From the NCBI RefSeq assembly GCF_032854445.1, contig NC_088298.1:5326160-5390159 (forward strand): a stretch of 64,000 nt of DNA. Reading direction: 5' to 3'. Of the stretch, positions 40,801-43,800 are shown in pieces (within the stretch, counting starts at the first letter, position 1; the number at the start of each line of letters is the position of its first letter). Source of the stretch: Liolophura sinensis. Lineage: Eukaryota > Mollusca > Polyplacophora > Chitonida > Chitonidae. The notes under the pieces were generated by a model, which saw nothing but the letters and a program-made list of their open reading frames with translations, ran no database searches and had not been told where the DNA came from. The position numbers and the translations under genes are program-made.

Positions 40801-43800
40801 CCCTACGGAATAAATGTCAATTCGAACACCAAAGTAGTTGAAATCTTCTCTCAACCTCTGAAAAATGATATTTTGGTGTAGGTGGGGGTGGGGGGGGGGG
40901 TGATTTTAGGGCTCAAACCCGGTAGTAAGGCAAATAAGGCACTGGAGTTTTGAGTGTGGGTTTCAAAACCATCAGGGGCTTAGGCAGTCCCTTGGCTCCA
41001 GCCTTTTGTGCTCAGCTAACCAGTGTAGTTTTGTCAGCAAAGCCAAAGAATTAAAAATGTTCATAAATCATGCTGAAAGTTGTTTTTTTCATTCACAAAA
41101 AGGTTGAGGAAGGTTGAGGTTTATTCTAACTGTTCATATAAATGCTTAGGTAGTAGCTAATTACACACCCCCTAATTTAGATTCTGTTGAAAAGTGAGAG
41201 AAATAATTAAGTGCTGCAGTGTAGAATATCCACAAACTTTCTCATTATAAACAGGCCAGACAGAGAGCACAACTTTTTGATGTCCTTACCGGCGACTCTG
41301 GTGAGGTCAGAGTCTGACAGTCTCACCTCCAACACCAAATATGTGATGACGAAACTGATGACTGATCTTAGGCGACCGAAAGGCTTGCAGATCTTTCATG
41401 GTGAGAGTTCGCATCTCATTAAATTTATTTATCCCAAGATAATGCTGCCGACCATGGTAAAAGTGAAATATCTGTGAGTAGGCTTGTTTAACACATTACT
41501 CAAGAATTGTTTGCTTTTAGTATATATGTAGTCAGTTTTAGGAGTGCAGAGGGTAAACCACCGACCTGTGGCAAGTTATTGATGAACTTTCCCACATTCA
41601 CATCATATTGGTGGAAAACGAGTGATCTTAAATGAACATTTGACCACACGACCAACCACACCAGCATCATCAGTCGCTGATTGTCACAAAGAGACCTGTG
41701 TCTCACTTAAGTTTGAAAATTTCTGGAGTGTCGCGTCAAAATATTTCCTGTCGTGCAAGAACTTGTATGAGACACCTGACAATTTTTACCTGTTTGGTTT
41801 CTACAGATAACAAAGTATGTCACGTCTGCGCTGTTAATTTGCTGGACGGCAACACGGCACTTCACCGCACCATAGAAGGGGGAGACAATCTGCAGGTAGC
41901 CCAACTCTTGTTGCAGCATGACCCTGCGGTAGCTCACACGCAAAATTTCCAGGGTTACTCCCCTTTGCACTTCGCTTGTAAGTTCGGCAGAAAGAAGATA
42001 GTGCAGATGTTGCTGGTAAGATTAAACAGTTGTTTCAGCTTTCCCAGTTATTGCAAATTTTCATGACCTCAAAATGTGGCTTTTAAATTTTTTTTTTTGT
42101 GGTTGGTTTTTCTCGTGTCCTGTGTATCAGCCTTTTTTTGTCTTAATATTATTTTCTGTCCAGTTTTCAGCTGCCACAATTTTCCAAAACTTCCAAACTT
42201 CTCACAGTGTAATTTTCATGCATGTCGTAAATCCTCAACAAATTTGATTTATTTATTGACTTAATTTTTTTTGTGTTTTACGCCGTTCTCAAGAATATTT
42301 CACTTATACGAGAATGGCCAGCATTATTGGGGCAGGAAACCGGGCAGAACACGAGGGGAAACCCATGACCATCCGCAGGTTGCTGGCAACAAATTTGATG
42401 TCTAATGTATAGCTTCAGACACCAGTTTGAAAACAAAATTCATTAGAGTTTAAAGAGTAAAATGAGTTTCGTGGTAATATATTACCAGTAATATAGAAAG
42501 TAACATGTCCCGATCAGATAATATTCCTTTAATATGCCAAAAACATGCGCTGTGTGTGTGGTTGACTTTGTTGAGTACCACCATACGTATCCAAATTCAG
42601 ATTTCAACAGGTGCAATTTTCCACTGCCGTTAACTGTAAGATAAACTCTTCACAGTAGGAGTGTCATTCGCATTAATGGTTACTGCCTTGGTGGACTAGT
42701 GCTTAGAGCATCTGTCTTGAAGTCGCGAGTCCTGGCATAATACTTCAGTGGCAGCAGCACTTTGGAGGCATGAACTCTCCATGCCACAAGAAGACACAGT
42801 GTACAGTATGTACAAACAACTAATGACTTCTTTATGACAGAGCATTGTTAAGTATGACCTAAAACCCCAAGCAAACAGAGACTTCTTTATGACGGAGCAT
42901 TGTTAATTACTACATAAAACCCAAAGCATACAGAGACTTCTTCATGATGGAGAAGTTGTTAAGTATGATGTAAAACCCCAAGCACACAGAGACTTTTTCA
43001 TGACGAAGACATTGTTAAGTACGACGTAAAAACCCCAAGCATACAGGGACTTCTTCATGACGGAGATGTTGTTAAGTACAACGTAAAACCCCAAGCATAC
43101 AGAGACTTTTTCATGACGGAGTCGTCAAGTACGAAGTAAAACCCCAAGCTCGAATAAACTTCTTCATGACGGAGACGTTGTTAAGTATGACATAAAACCC
43201 CAAGCACACAGAAACTTCTTCATGACAGAGACATTGTTAAGTACGACGTAAAACCCCAAGCACACAGACTTCTTCATGACGGAGACATTGTTAAGTATGA
43301 AGTAAAACCCCAAGCACACAGAGACTTCTTCATGACAGAGACATTGTTAAGTACAACGTAAAACCCCAAGCATACAGGGACTTCTTCATGACGGAGATGT
43401 TGTTAAGTACAACGTAAAACCCCAAGCATACAGAGACTTTTTCATGACGGAGTCGTCAAGTACGAAGTAAAACCCCAAGCTCGAATAAACTTCTTCATGA
43501 CAGAGACATTGTTAAGTACGACGTAAAACCCCAAGCACACAGACTTCTTCATGACGGAGACGTTGTTAAGTATGAAGTAAAACCCCAAGCACACAGAGAC
43601 TTCTTCATGACAGAGACATTGTAAAGTACAACGTAAAACCCCAAGCATACAGGGACTTCTTCATGACGGAGATATTGTTAAGTATGAAGTAAAACCCCAA
43701 GCATGTCTTCATGACGGGAGCATTGTTAAGTATGACCTAAAACCCCAAGCACACAGAGACTTCTTCATGATGGAGACATTGTTAATTATGCCGTAAAACC

